NCBI GenBank assembly: GCA_946552115.1
Contig: CAMNRH010000012.1
Coordinates: 1-64,000, forward strand
Direction: 5' to 3'
Origin: an uncultured Lachnospiraceae bacterium
GTDB lineage: Bacteria > Bacillota > Clostridia > Lachnospirales > Lachnospiraceae
DNA: 64,000 nucleotides
The notes under the pieces were generated by a model. It saw nothing but the letters and a program-made list of their open reading frames with translations. It was not told the origin of the DNA and ran no database searches. Of the stretch, positions 24,933 through 32,893 are shown piece after piece (the first letter of the stretch is position 1; each line of letters opens with the position of its first letter). Made by a program: the position numbers and the translations under genes.

Positions 24933-25888
24933 CGAACCGACCGACGAACGATGAGCAGAAAGCACGAGCAGAAACGCCCACCACGCCCGACTTTTCCCGG
25001 TACATGGTATGCGATTCCTACTCCGTACCTACTACGGACACCACCCCTGCCGGCGGCGCCCCAGAACCACACCGGCGTCTGTCCCGACAACAGCTCATCA
25101 GCCTTGACGTCAGGCTCAGCACACGCGACAAGGACATCCTGCTCGCCATCCAGCGGCACCGCTACCTCCTGAGTGGGCAGGTGCAGCGGCTCTTATTTAC
25201 CGATGCCGTGAGCGCTTCCGCCGCGCTCCGGGCCGCAAACCGCAACCTCAAAAAGCTAAACGCGCTGGGGTTAATCCATAGTCTCTCCCGGAGGATTGGC
25301 GGGGTGAGGGCGGGGTCATCTTCCCTCGTCTGGCATATGACCCACGCCGGAGAACGGCTGCTGAGGCTGCACGACCACAAGGCATATCCTGGCAAACGCT
25401 TTTTTGAACCGTCGCCTTATTACTTAGCGCATACGCTGGCGGTGGCGGAAGTTTCCATCCAGCTTACGGAACTCTGTCGGAACGGTAAAACCCGTCTGGC
25501 AGCGTTGCAGCCGGAGCCGGAATGCTGGAGGGCTTACAGCGAGCTTGGTAAGCATGTTTCCCTGAAGCCGGATTTATATGCGGCGGTGGTATCAGAAGAA
25601 TATGAAGACCGCTACTTCTTCGAGGTTGACCTTGATACGGAGTCGCCAGCCAAAGTGATAGAAAAATGTCAGAAGTACCACAAATACTACCGCAGCGGAC
25701 TGGAGCAGAAAGAACACGATATGTTCCCCTTAACCGTCTGGATCGTACCAAGCATAAAACGCAAGGAACATCTGCTCTCCCACATCCGCAGCGCATTTAT
25801 CCGGCAATCCAAACTATTTGCGGTGATAACTTCAGAGGAATTACAGCAACTGGTTCGGGATGGCGGGGATGAAAACACATTATGCTAA
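24929..25888 (+). CDS. Replication-relaxation family protein
   Basis: 319 residues from ATG 24929, after AAGGAGG and overlapping the ATPase stop by four bases. The characteristic middle is RDKDILLAIQRHRYLLSGQVQRLLF, a winged-helix region, followed by LVWHMTHAGERLL and a C-terminal restriction-fold-like part with FFEVDLDTESPAKVIEK. The family is associated with plasmid DNA relaxation and mobilisation in Firmicutes. Here it is the best candidate for recognising the transfer origin with the adjacent ATPase. The nicking residue is not established. Confidence 0.82.
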   Translation: MTNRPTNDEQKARAETPTTPDFSRYMVCDSYSVPTTDTTPAGGAPEPHRRLSRQQLISLDVRLSTRDKDILLAIQRHRYLLSGQVQRLLFTDAVSASAALRAANRNLKKLNALGLIHSLSRRIGGVRAGSSSLVWHMTHAGERLLRLHDHKAYPGKRFFEPSPYYLAHTLAVAEVSIQLTELCRNGKTRLAALQPEPECWRAYSELGKHVSLKPDLYAAVVSEEYEDRYFFEVDLDTESPAKVIEKCQKYHKYYRSGLEQKEHDMFPLTVWIVPSIKRKEHLLSHIRSAFIRQSKLFAVITSEELQQLVRDGGDENTLC

Positions 25889-25915
25889 ACAGCGATGATA
25901 AATTCTGCGCAACCA

Positions 25916-26300
25916 CTGGGCGCTTGGCACAGTTAAGCCGTAGAAGCAAACTTTATGTGGAAGCAACCCTGTCAGCTGTAATTTTTATCAACCAATAAAC
26001 GAAGGAGCCTATATGGACACAGCAAAGAACCAAATAACACCAGCCATAGAGGAGCAGATTTACAGCGTAAACTACAACACTGGAATGAATATGCTTGACT
26101 GTCATGCCGTGATGCGTATCGCAGACCGCGAGGGTTGCCATGAGCTTGCAGACTACTTGTCTGACAGGAAAAACTGGCCGGATTATAAGCATTTTATCCT
26201 AACCGGGGATAAGGAAGGAGTGTAACAAAAACGACAGCATACAGACGGTGCCGCACACAAAAGAGCCTGCTCTGCCGGCTTAACTGCGCCAAGCACCCAG
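25916..26300. repeat. Inverted-repeat-bracketed gene cassette 1
   Basis: Left arm 25916-25940 and right arm 26276-26300 are 25-base inverted repeats with two mismatches (CGGCTTAACTGyGCCAAGC plus CCCAG). They enclose one DUF5049 gene. The right arm resembles the right arm of cassette 2 at 27960-28349 with about three differences. They could be mobile cassette ends, RNA-stabilising arms, or recombination sites. Confidence 0.65.
26013..26225 (+). CDS. DUF5049 family small protein
   Basis: 70 residues, ribosome site GAAGGAG. It has the DUF5049 pattern: NTGMNMLDCHAVMRIADREG followed by ELADYL and a final FILTGDK. A second member is at 30119-30304. The family is common in Firmicutes mobile elements and phages; no biochemical role is known to me. 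The gene sits inside a pair of 25-base inverted repeats. Confidence 0.75.
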   Translation: MDTAKNQITPAIEEQIYSVNYNTGMNMLDCHAVMRIADREGCHELADYLSDRKNWPDYKHFILTGDKEGV

Positions 26301-26341
26301 GCGCACCTAAAAATAACAAATTTACGAAAGGAAGAATGCCT

Positions 26342-27559
26342 ATGACAATACATAAGGATATCCGGTTTTTTGACATGTTCTCCGGCATCGGCGGGTTCCG
26401 CGCCGGGCTGGAGCGAGCCGGCGGGTTTACCTGCATCGGCCACTCAGAGATTGACAAATACACAGAAAAAGCATACCGGGCGGCACATAATATCAAAGAA
26501 AACGAGGTGTTTTATGAAGACGCAAGAAAAATCAACCCAGAAACCATGCCAGAGTTTGATTTACTCTGCGGAGGATTCCCCTGCCAGGCATTTTCTGTCG
26601 CTGGCAGGAGAAAAGGATTTGATGACAGCCGGGGTACTCTCTTCTTTGAGATTGCCCGGCTGGCTCGAGAAAAACGGCCTCCATATCTTCTCCTTGAAAA
26701 CGTCCCAGGACTGCTATCGCATGACCAAGGCCGGACATTGGCGGCCATCCTCGATACACTTTGCGACCTGGGGTACAGTGTCGAATTCCAGGTGCTTAAC
26801 AGCAAAGATTTTGGCGTTCCCCAGTCCAGACGCCGGGTGTACATTGTCGGATATCTTAACTCCGGATGTGCCGGAAAGATACTACCTTTCCGAGGAGCAA
26901 ACCCGGAAACTCTTAAGTGTCTCATAGACGGGCGGCAGGATTCGCGGGTATATGATCCGTCTGGGGTTGGAAAGACACTACTTGCCAAATCCGGCGGAAT
27001 TGGCGGAAGGACAGGACTATATGCAGTTTCCGAAACTCCCGTGGAAGAAGATACACAAAAAACAGGGACTCATGCCGTGCTTAACCCGGAGCGGAAAAAA
27101 GTGCGGCAGAATGGCAGGCGCATCAAGTCAGAAAATGAGCCGATGTTTACCCTCACCTCCCAAGACCGCCACGGCATACTGATGATAAAAGAAGCCACCA
27201 AATCCGGCTGTAAGGCTGCCCATCCGGGGGACTCCATAGACCTGAGTTTTGCAGACCAAAATACCCGCCGGGGACGGGTGGGAAAGAATATCGCCCACAC
27301 ACTTGATACGGGCAGTTCGCAAGGCGTAGTTACACCCAATCTGCGTATCCGTCGTCTTACTCCGCGGGAATGTTTCCGCTTACAAGGTTTTTCTGAACTA
27401 CAGATTGATAAGTTCCTCTCCGTAGATTCCGATACTCAAGCCTACAAACAAGCCGGAAATGCCGTAACCGTCAATGTTGTACACGCCCTCGGTCTTCGCC
27501 TCAAAGCCGCACATGCGGCGGTTATGGCGGCGACAGGGGTAGAAAAGGAGGCAGCATAA
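26342..27559 (+). CDS. C5-cytosine DNA methyltransferase
   Basis: 405 residues from ATG 26342; ATG 26336 is too close to the ribosome site GAAAGGAAG. The motifs are in order: I, FFDMFSGIGGFRAGLE; IV with the catalytic cysteine, GGFPCQAFSVAG; VI, LLLENVPGLL; VIII, QSRRRVYIVGYL; and X near the end, YKQAGNAVTVNVVHALG. The target-recognition region lies at about 190-330. No restriction partner is adjacent. It overlaps no gene but is followed after one base by the HTH/zinc-ribbon gene, so the two are co-transcribed. Confidence 0.95.
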   Translation: MTIHKDIRFFDMFSGIGGFRAGLERAGGFTCIGHSEIDKYTEKAYRAAHNIKENEVFYEDARKINPETMPEFDLLCGGFPCQAFSVAGRRKGFDDSRGTLFFEIARLAREKRPPYLLLENVPGLLSHDQGRTLAAILDTLCDLGYSVEFQVLNSKDFGVPQSRRRVYIVGYLNSGCAGKILPFRGANPETLKCLIDGRQDSRVYDPSGVGKTLLAKSGGIGGRTGLYAVSETPVEEDTQKTGTHAVLNPERKKVRQNGRRIKSENEPMFTLTSQDRHGILMIKEATKSGCKAAHPGDSIDLSFADQNTRRGRVGKNIAHTLDTGSSQGVVTPNLRIRRLTPRECFRLQGFSELQIDKFLSVDSDTQAYKQAGNAVTVNVVHALGLRLKAAHAAVMAATGVEKEAA

Positions 27560-27560
27560 G

Positions 27561-27953
27561 ATGCTTACAAATACACAAAAACAAATGGTCACCAATTTAC
27601 GGCTGCAGGGGCTTACTTATGCTGAGATAGCCGCAGCCACAGAACTCTCTCCGAACACTGTAAAGTCATTCTGTCGGCGCAGTCATATAAAGCTAAGTGA
27701 AACAGAGCCAGCAGACAGCAATATCTGCAAAAACTGCGGCAGACCACTCACTCAGCAGATTGGAACGAAGAAAAAGTCTTTCTGCAATACCCAATGCCGT
27801 ACCGAATGGTGGAACAAAAACCGCCGCAGGCATCCTTACCGTCTGACCTGCTACTGCTGCGGTAGAGAGTTTATCAGTTTTGGGAATAAAAAGAAGAAGT
27901 TCTGCAGCCGGGAATGCCGCAGGCTCAGCCGTTACGGTGAGGACACGGCATGA
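27561..27953 (+). CDS. HTH and double zinc-ribbon protein
   Basis: 130 residues. The N-terminal 45 residues are a sigma-70-region-4-like HTH (LRLQGLTYAEIAAATELSPN). Two cysteine knuckles follow: CKNCGRPL with FCNTQC, and CYCCGREF with FCSREC. Each half looks like a short zinc ribbon of the type seen in element-encoded regulators. It is translated right behind the C5 methyltransferase. It may bind DNA and regulate the operon. Confidence 0.72.
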   Translation: MLTNTQKQMVTNLRLQGLTYAEIAAATELSPNTVKSFCRRSHIKLSETEPADSNICKNCGRPLTQQIGTKKKSFCNTQCRTEWWNKNRRRHPYRLTCYCCGREFISFGNKKKKFCSRECRRLSRYGEDTA

Positions 27954-27959
27954 TGCCGA

Positions 27960-28349
27960 CATCCGGGTGTCTGGCACAGCTAAGGGGCGGACTTTCCAGG
28001 ATATGGCAACCATTTCTTTAAAGTAATCATTTATAAGTTTTAAGGTAAGGAGTTTTATGAAGCACGCGAATAATCAAGACGGTGTTATGCTTTGGGTCAA
28101 ACGGGATGATGAGGGCAATATCACCGATTGGGAGATGACCATTAAACGTGATGACCTGATAAAGATTTTGTCAGAAGTGATTGATGAGCTAAAGGAATCC
28201 GGAAAACAAATTCCTGCGGAAAAATACGAAAAGCTGCTCCAGCATCTGCTTGAAGAAAAAACGACACACAAAGACAAACCAAAAAAGAAATAAAAGCCTT
28301 ATTTCCTGGCGCAGCCCTGCCAGCCTTAGCTGCGCCAGGCACCCAGATG
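27960..28349. repeat. Inverted-repeat-bracketed gene cassette 2
   Basis: Left arm 27960-27985 and right arm 28324-28349 are 26-base inverted repeats with three mismatches (CCTTAGCTGyGCCArrCACCC). They enclose one small gene. Size (390 bases) and arms match cassette 1 (385 bases), yet the genes inside are unrelated. Confidence 0.65.
28057..28293 (+). CDS. Small charged hypothetical protein
   Basis: 78 residues, ribosome site AAGGAG. It opens with a beta hairpin (VMLWVKRDDEGNITDWEMTI) and continues as a charged helix ending in KDKPKKK. It lies inside inverted-repeat cassette 2. The family is not recognised. Confidence 0.6.
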   Translation: MKHANNQDGVMLWVKRDDEGNITDWEMTIKRDDLIKILSEVIDELKESGKQIPAEKYEKLLQHLLEEKTTHKDKPKKK

Positions 28350-28676
28350 ACCAATAACACTACTAAATAAAGGATTATATGAGCAACTATATATTGAACC
28401 AATTAGAATCTGCCATTATGACAGAAACCAGAAAGGGGGATGCGATGACATAGCGCCGATTCTGCATTCCCCTATTTATACAAATAATGCCCAAAAGACA
28501 GCGGCTGCTATCAGTTCGCCAAAGCATAACAGCCACTATCAGGGCAGGAAGGAGGTTAAAAAATAAGAGTAACATAAACACGAAGTAAACATTGCGACTA
28601 CGATGCGTACCTGAAGTTTAGGGGTGCATCGTAGATGCCCCCTGCTCTGCGCTACAATCGCAAGAAAGGAGGGCAA
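28350..28676 (+). other. Intergenic region with strong hairpin before the amidoligase gene
   Basis: No confident gene is present. A 24-codon frame at 28379 (MSNYILNQLESAIM) lacks a ribosome site. At 28598-28634 the arms CTACGATGC/GCATCGTAG form a nine-base hairpin with further pairing inside, about 30 bases before the amidoligase ribosome site. It may be an attenuator or processing site. Confidence 0.45.
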
Positions 28677-29639
28677 ATGTTTACTAAACAGTTCGGTCTG
28701 GAGATCGAGTTTACCGGAATCAGCCGGGAAAAAGCAGCAGAAACTGTCGCACATTATCTCGGCGGCACTGCTACGATTACCGGGGATTATTACGATACCC
28801 AGAAAATCACCACACCCGATGGGCGTATCTGGAAACTGATGTACGACGGCAGTATTAACTGTCAGAAAAAGGATGGACGGAGGACGGTGTCCGCTGGCAG
28901 TAACTACAGCGTGGAGCTGGTCAGCCCGATCTTGTTGTATCGGGAAGATATTGACATGGTACAGGCACTCGCAAGGATGTTGAGAAAAGCCGGAGGATTT
29001 GCGAATAAATCCTGCGGTATCCATATCCATCTCGACGGAGTCAGCCATACGCCACGGAGCATCCGTAACTTTGTGAACATCATCTATGCGCATAATGATC
29101 TGCTTTATAAAGCGCTACAAATTGCGCCGGAGCGGATGCGCTACTGCAAGAAAATGGATGCATATCTCGTGGAACGGATGAACCAAGCGAAGCCAAAAAC
29201 GCTGAGGCAAATCGAATCAATCTGGTATGAGAATTACTCAGGCAGCCACAACGGTCATTACCATCAAAGCCGTTATCACTTTCTTAACCTGCATAGTTTC
29301 TTCCATTGTAACCATACGGTGGAACTCCGAGGCTTCAATAGCACACTGCACGCCGGAAAAATCCGGGCATATATCGTGCTGGCTCTCGCGCTCAACCATC
29401 AGGCGCTGACGCAGAAAAGCGCCAGTTACCGGAAAGTCCAGGAGGAAAATGAGAAGTTTGCTATGAGGGTGTGGCTGAACCGCATCGGATTTATTGGTGA
29501 CGAGTTCAAAAGTTGCCGGGAACACCTATACCAGCACTTAGATGGCAACGCTGCTTGGCGGTACGGTTCACGAGAAAATGTCAGAAGCCATGTGAGTACC
29601 AGAAACACACAGAACGGAGGAAGTCAGAATGAGCAATAA
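28677..29639 (+). CDS. Amidoligase family protein
   Basis: 320 residues from ATG 28677 after AAAGGAGGG. The start KQFGLEIEFTGIS is typical of the amidoligase-2 family, a glutamine-synthetase-like fold that makes amide bonds using ATP. Other family marks are CGIHIHLDG and HTVELRGFNSTLHAGKIRAYI. The last 50 residues (FAMRVWLNRIGFIGDEFKS, DGNAAWRYG) form a separate module also found in the protein at 30403-31287. The gene overlaps the gamma-glutamylcyclotransferase gene by 11 bases. This pairing is known from phages and mobile elements and suggests making and removing a gamma-linked modification on peptide or wall material. Confidence 0.88.
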   Translation: MFTKQFGLEIEFTGISREKAAETVAHYLGGTATITGDYYDTQKITTPDGRIWKLMYDGSINCQKKDGRRTVSAGSNYSVELVSPILLYREDIDMVQALARMLRKAGGFANKSCGIHIHLDGVSHTPRSIRNFVNIIYAHNDLLYKALQIAPERMRYCKKMDAYLVERMNQAKPKTLRQIESIWYENYSGSHNGHYHQSRYHFLNLHSFFHCNHTVELRGFNSTLHAGKIRAYIVLALALNHQALTQKSASYRKVQEENEKFAMRVWLNRIGFIGDEFKSCREHLYQHLDGNAAWRYGSRENVRSHVSTRNTQNGGSQNEQ

Positions 29640-30135
29640 GAAAAACGAACGCCTGTATATCGCCTACGGCTCCAACCTCAACCTTGAACAGATGGCAAGA
29701 CGCTGCCCCACTGCGGAAGTTGTCGGTAAAACCCATCTACATAACTTTCGGCTGATGTTCCGGGGTAAAGGCACGACAGTAGCGACTGTAGAAAAACAGG
29801 AAGGAGGCAAAGTGCCGGTGCTGGTCTGGCGGTTACAGCCAAACGATGAGCATAATCTTGACCTCTATGAGGGTTATCCCAGCTTTTACCGGAAAGAAAT
29901 GCTAAGAATCTCCGTAAGCGGCAAGCGGATGTCTGCCATGGTTTATATTATGAACGCAGCAAAACACCCTTACGACACCCCATCACGCAGTTACTTTGAG
30001 ACCATCCGGCAGGGATATGAATCTGCTGGGTTTGACATCAAAATCCTGCGCCAAGGCGTACTGAACTCGGTATGGGAGGGATATCTCGCCAAAAAGTATC
30101 AGGGAGGAGGTGATGGCTATGACCGAGACTGTTAA
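29629..30135 (+). CDS. Gamma-glutamylcyclotransferase-like protein
   Basis: 168 residues. The family signature YGSNL is in LYIAYGSNLNLEQM, and the probable catalytic Glu is in DLYEGYPSFY. Such enzymes cyclise gamma-glutamyl amines to release 5-oxoproline. It overlaps the amidoligase upstream and a DUF5049 gene downstream, so the three are translated together. The likely role is removing or recycling what the amidoligase attaches; the substrate is unknown. Confidence 0.88.
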   Translation: MSNKKNERLYIAYGSNLNLEQMARRCPTAEVVGKTHLHNFRLMFRGKGTTVATVEKQEGGKVPVLVWRLQPNDEHNLDLYEGYPSFYRKEMLRISVSGKRMSAMVYIMNAAKHPYDTPSRSYFETIRQGYESAGFDIKILRQGVLNSVWEGYLAKKYQGGGDGYDRDC

Positions 30136-30304
30136 GACCCAGATTGAAGCCATCCGCAGGAGCGGAGAAACCAATATGCTGGATGCGAATATGGTGCAGT
30201 GGATTGCAAACCGGGAAAATTATTTTGAGTTAGTAATTTATCTGGAAGAACACCGGAAAGAATATATTAATTATCTCTTTACCGGCGAGGCTCCGGTGGA
30301 ATAA
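30119..30304 (+). CDS. DUF5049 family small protein
   Basis: 61 residues from ATG 30119, placed eight bases after AGGGAGGAGG and overlapping the preceding gene. Pattern ETNMLDANMVQWIANRE, LVIYLEEHRKEYINYLFTG matches the DUF5049 core and the paralogue at 26013. Coupled expression with the amidoligase and cyclotransferase is a recurring association. Confidence 0.78.
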   Translation: MTETVKTQIEAIRRSGETNMLDANMVQWIANRENYFELVIYLEEHRKEYINYLFTGEAPVE

Positions 30305-30375
30305 CACATATCACTTCATATTGTTTGGACAAAAACAAGACTTGCTTTGTGAAGCGAACAGAGTGATAGATGTGT
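30304..30375. repeat. Imperfect inverted repeat between operons
   Basis: ACACATATCACT (30304-30315) pairs with AGTGATAGATGTGT (30362-30375), leaving a two-base bulge. An inner AAGACTTGCTTTGTGAAGC can also fold. It lies in a 98-base gap before the next gene and may be a transcriptional or RNA control site. Confidence 0.4.
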
Positions 30376-30402
30376 GTGTAATAAAACGAAAGGAGCAAAA
30401 AT

Positions 30403-31287
30403 ATGCGATACAATTACAGCTTAAGCGGTAGCGACCGGAAACCCTTAGTAGAGGCAATTAGCCAGATACTGGACAAGCCTGCTGTTTACCAGGGCGCGCC
30501 AAGTTTTGCCTATACGGTAGGGGATTTTACCGTAGACCGGAACGGCGTGCTGTCATACACCAGTAATATCCATCCCGACTTTGCGGCGGTACTTATTAGT
30601 GATTTGCAGGAACGCGGCTTTGTGGCGGAAACCGTTAGCGATACAGGTGATGAAGAACCCGCAGAGGAAAATGCAATTAATACGGATGGACCCGAAACTA
30701 CTGTGGCGGAAAATATAGCCAGCACTGAGATGACCGATACGGAATCACCGGATATACTGACGATTGAGGTTCCCGACAATGGGTTTACACCAGAAGCAAA
30801 GGAAAACATCAGGAAAATCGTGGCCAGCAAAAAGACTGTGCTGGAAAAAGCCCTTGAAACTGATGGTCTACCAATCGTAGAAAAAGATGGCAAAATCACC
30901 TTCCCATGGTTTACACTCCATGGCATAGATGGTGAAGCCGACGCTTACGGCCGCTTAGTTACTGCTATCTGCAAAATGGCAAAAGAGCAGAAAAGGGTAA
31001 CGGCAACAGAAAAGCCGGTAGAAAACGAAAAGTTTACGATGCGGCTATTCCTCATCCGGTTAGGATTTATCGGTGACGAATATAAAACTTCCCGAAAAAT
31101 CCTGCTGCACAACCTTAGCGGCAATGCCAGCTGGAAATCTGGACATAAGCCGGAGCGGAACATAGCGGCCACAATTCCGCCAAACCCAGCCGAAGCAGCG
31201 GCTTCAACGGAGCAGGAACTTGCAGCGCCACTGGAGGAAGCCGAACCCCAGAAAGAAAATGAAGGAGGCATCACTTATGGCAAATAA
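30403..31287 (+). CDS. Mobile-element protein sharing a C-terminal module with the amidoligase
   Basis: 294 residues, ribosome site AAAGGAG. The N-terminal 80 residues (YNYSLSGSDRKPLVEAISQI, APSFAYTVGDFTVDRNG) match a family often annotated in Firmicutes elements as virulence-related, without known function. An acidic linker (about 85-125), a helical middle and then FTMRLFLIRLGFIGDEYKTS with SGNASWKSG (about 205-255) follow. The last part matches the end of the amidoligase at 28677, so the two proteins may bind a common partner. Confidence 0.7.
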   Translation: MRYNYSLSGSDRKPLVEAISQILDKPAVYQGAPSFAYTVGDFTVDRNGVLSYTSNIHPDFAAVLISDLQERGFVAETVSDTGDEEPAEENAINTDGPETTVAENIASTEMTDTESPDILTIEVPDNGFTPEAKENIRKIVASKKTVLEKALETDGLPIVEKDGKITFPWFTLHGIDGEADAYGRLVTAICKMAKEQKRVTATEKPVENEKFTMRLFLIRLGFIGDEYKTSRKILLHNLSGNASWKSGHKPERNIAATIPPNPAEAAASTEQELAAPLEEAEPQKENEGGITYGK

Positions 31288-31507
31288 CGGATTCCCCAGC
31301 CGAGAAACAGTGGAACGGGTACGGAAAATGTATCCTAAAGGCACACGGGTGGAGCTTGTTCAAATGAACGACCCGTACTCCCGCCTAAAACCTGGCGATA
31401 AAGGCACAGTCCGTTTTGTCGACGATGCTGCAACGGTATTCGTAGACTGGGACTCAGGCTCCGGTCTTGGTGTCGTATATGGAAAAGACCAGGTGAAGAA
31501 ACTGTAA
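31277..31507 (+). CDS. DUF4314 family small protein
   Basis: 76 residues from ATG 31277 after GAAGGAGG, overlapping the previous gene by 11 bases. An SH3-like beta barrel is suggested by KGTRVELVQMNDPYSRLKPG, KGTVRFVDDAATVFVDWDSG and GVVYGKDQVKKL. DUF4314 proteins are frequent in Firmicutes conjugative elements. Function is unknown. Confidence 0.82.
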   Translation: MANNGFPSRETVERVRKMYPKGTRVELVQMNDPYSRLKPGDKGTVRFVDDAATVFVDWDSGSGLGVVYGKDQVKKL

Positions 31508-31564
31508 CACATTATTTTATGGGGGAGCGTACTGCTCCTCCATTCCTACGAACGGAGGTATTCT

Positions 31565-32893
31565 ATGAGAGAAGTCATTAAACTGGATGCTAAAAAGATA
31601 TTGCCTGTCCAGAGGAAACGTGTAGCGGCGTACGTGCGCGTATCCTCCGGCAAAGACGCGCAGCTCCATTCCCTGTCCGCCCAGATTAGTTATTACAATA
31701 ATTATATTGGAAGCAGGGGTGACTGGGAGCTTGCCGGAATCTATGCGGATGAAGCTATGACCGGCACAAAAGATAACCGCCCTGAGTTCCAGAAAATGCT
31801 GACAGACTGCCGGGCTGGGAAAATTGACATGGTAATTGCCAAGTCCATCACACGGTTAGCGCGGAACACGGTAACGCTGCTGGAAACTGCCCGCGAATTG
31901 AAAGCGCTTGGGATTGACATTTATTTTGAGAAAGAAAATATCCACAGCTTAAGCACGGATGGCGAGCTGATGCTGACACTCTTAGCTTCTTTTGCGCAGG
32001 AAGAAAGCCGGTCGGTCTCGGAGAATGTAAAATGGCGTATCCGAAAAAAGTTCGAAGCCGGTATCCCGACAGGCCAGCGTTTATTGGGGTACTACTTTAA
32101 GGATGGGATGCTGCAAGTAGTCCCGGAGGAAGCGAAAATTGTGAGGCAGATTTTCGACGATTTCCTTAGTGGTATGGGGCGTAGCGCCATTGTCAGAAAA
32201 CTTAACCGCATGGGAATTACTACGGTACACGGCAACCCATGGGACACAAATACTTTATACTATCTTCTCCGTAACGAAAAATATACTGGGAACCTGTTAC
32301 TGCAAAAAACCTACTCACTGGACCACATTAGTAAAAAAGATGTTAAAAATCACGGCGAACTCCCCATGTATTATGTAGAGGACAGCCACGAGGCTATTAT
32401 CGACTTGGGAACGTTTAACCGGGTACAGCAGGAATTAGACCGGCGTGCGAAAAAGTATTATCGTCCTAATAATGAGAAAACCTCCTATTTCTTTACCGGG
32501 TTGATTCGCTGCGGTTTATGCGGAAAGCGCTATCGTAGGCGTATCGTTCACGCTAACAGCAAATATAAAAAAGCCGTATGGATTTGCCCTACGTTTGATA
32601 ATTGCGGTAAAACAATGTGTCCGTCACAGCAGATTCCGGAAACCGTCCTGACTGCTAAAACATCAGAAATATTAGGATTTAACGGATGGGACCGTGAGAC
32701 GCTGCGCCAACATATTAGCAGAATAGATGTTCCAGAGCATAACACATTAGTTTACTTATTCCAGGATGGACATACCGAAACAATCCATTGGCAGAATCCC
32801 TCACGCCGGGAAAGCTGGTCAAAGGAAGCAAGGCAAAAGGCGCGAGAATTCGAGTTAGAAAGAGTAGAACGCAAAAAGGAGGAAAAACGTTAA
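31565..32893 (+). CDS. Large serine recombinase 1
   Basis: 442 residues with ribosome site CGGAGG. The resolvase-type catalytic domain comes first (about 18-160), with the nucleophile Ser in AAYVRVSSGKDAQ and the usual ITRLARN and EESRSVSENVKW. A recombinase domain (about 180-290) and a zinc ribbon (IRCGLCGKRYRRR with ICPTFDNCGKTMC) follow. It is shorter than recombinase 2 because it lacks the long coiled coil. Its TAA overlaps the ATG of the next recombinase by one base. The pair resembles ccrA/ccrB-type tandem recombinases and is the best candidate for excising the element from iorB. Confidence 0.95.
   Translation: MREVIKLDAKKILPVQRKRVAAYVRVSSGKDAQLHSLSAQISYYNNYIGSRGDWELAGIYADEAMTGTKDNRPEFQKMLTDCRAGKIDMVIAKSITRLARNTVTLLETARELKALGIDIYFEKENIHSLSTDGELMLTLLASFAQEESRSVSENVKWRIRKKFEAGIPTGQRLLGYYFKDGMLQVVPEEAKIVRQIFDDFLSGMGRSAIVRKLNRMGITTVHGNPWDTNTLYYLLRNEKYTGNLLLQKTYSLDHISKKDVKNHGELPMYYVEDSHEAIIDLGTFNRVQQELDRRAKKYYRPNNEKTSYFFTGLIRCGLCGKRYRRRIVHANSKYKKAVWICPTFDNCGKTMCPSQQIPETVLTAKTSEILGFNGWDRETLRQHISRIDVPEHNTLVYLFQDGHTETIHWQNPSRRESWSKEARQKAREFELERVERKKEEKR

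Noticed and set aside
28379..28453. 24-codon frame before the amidoligase
   Set aside because: No ribosome site and no recognisable relative, so it is not called as a gene.
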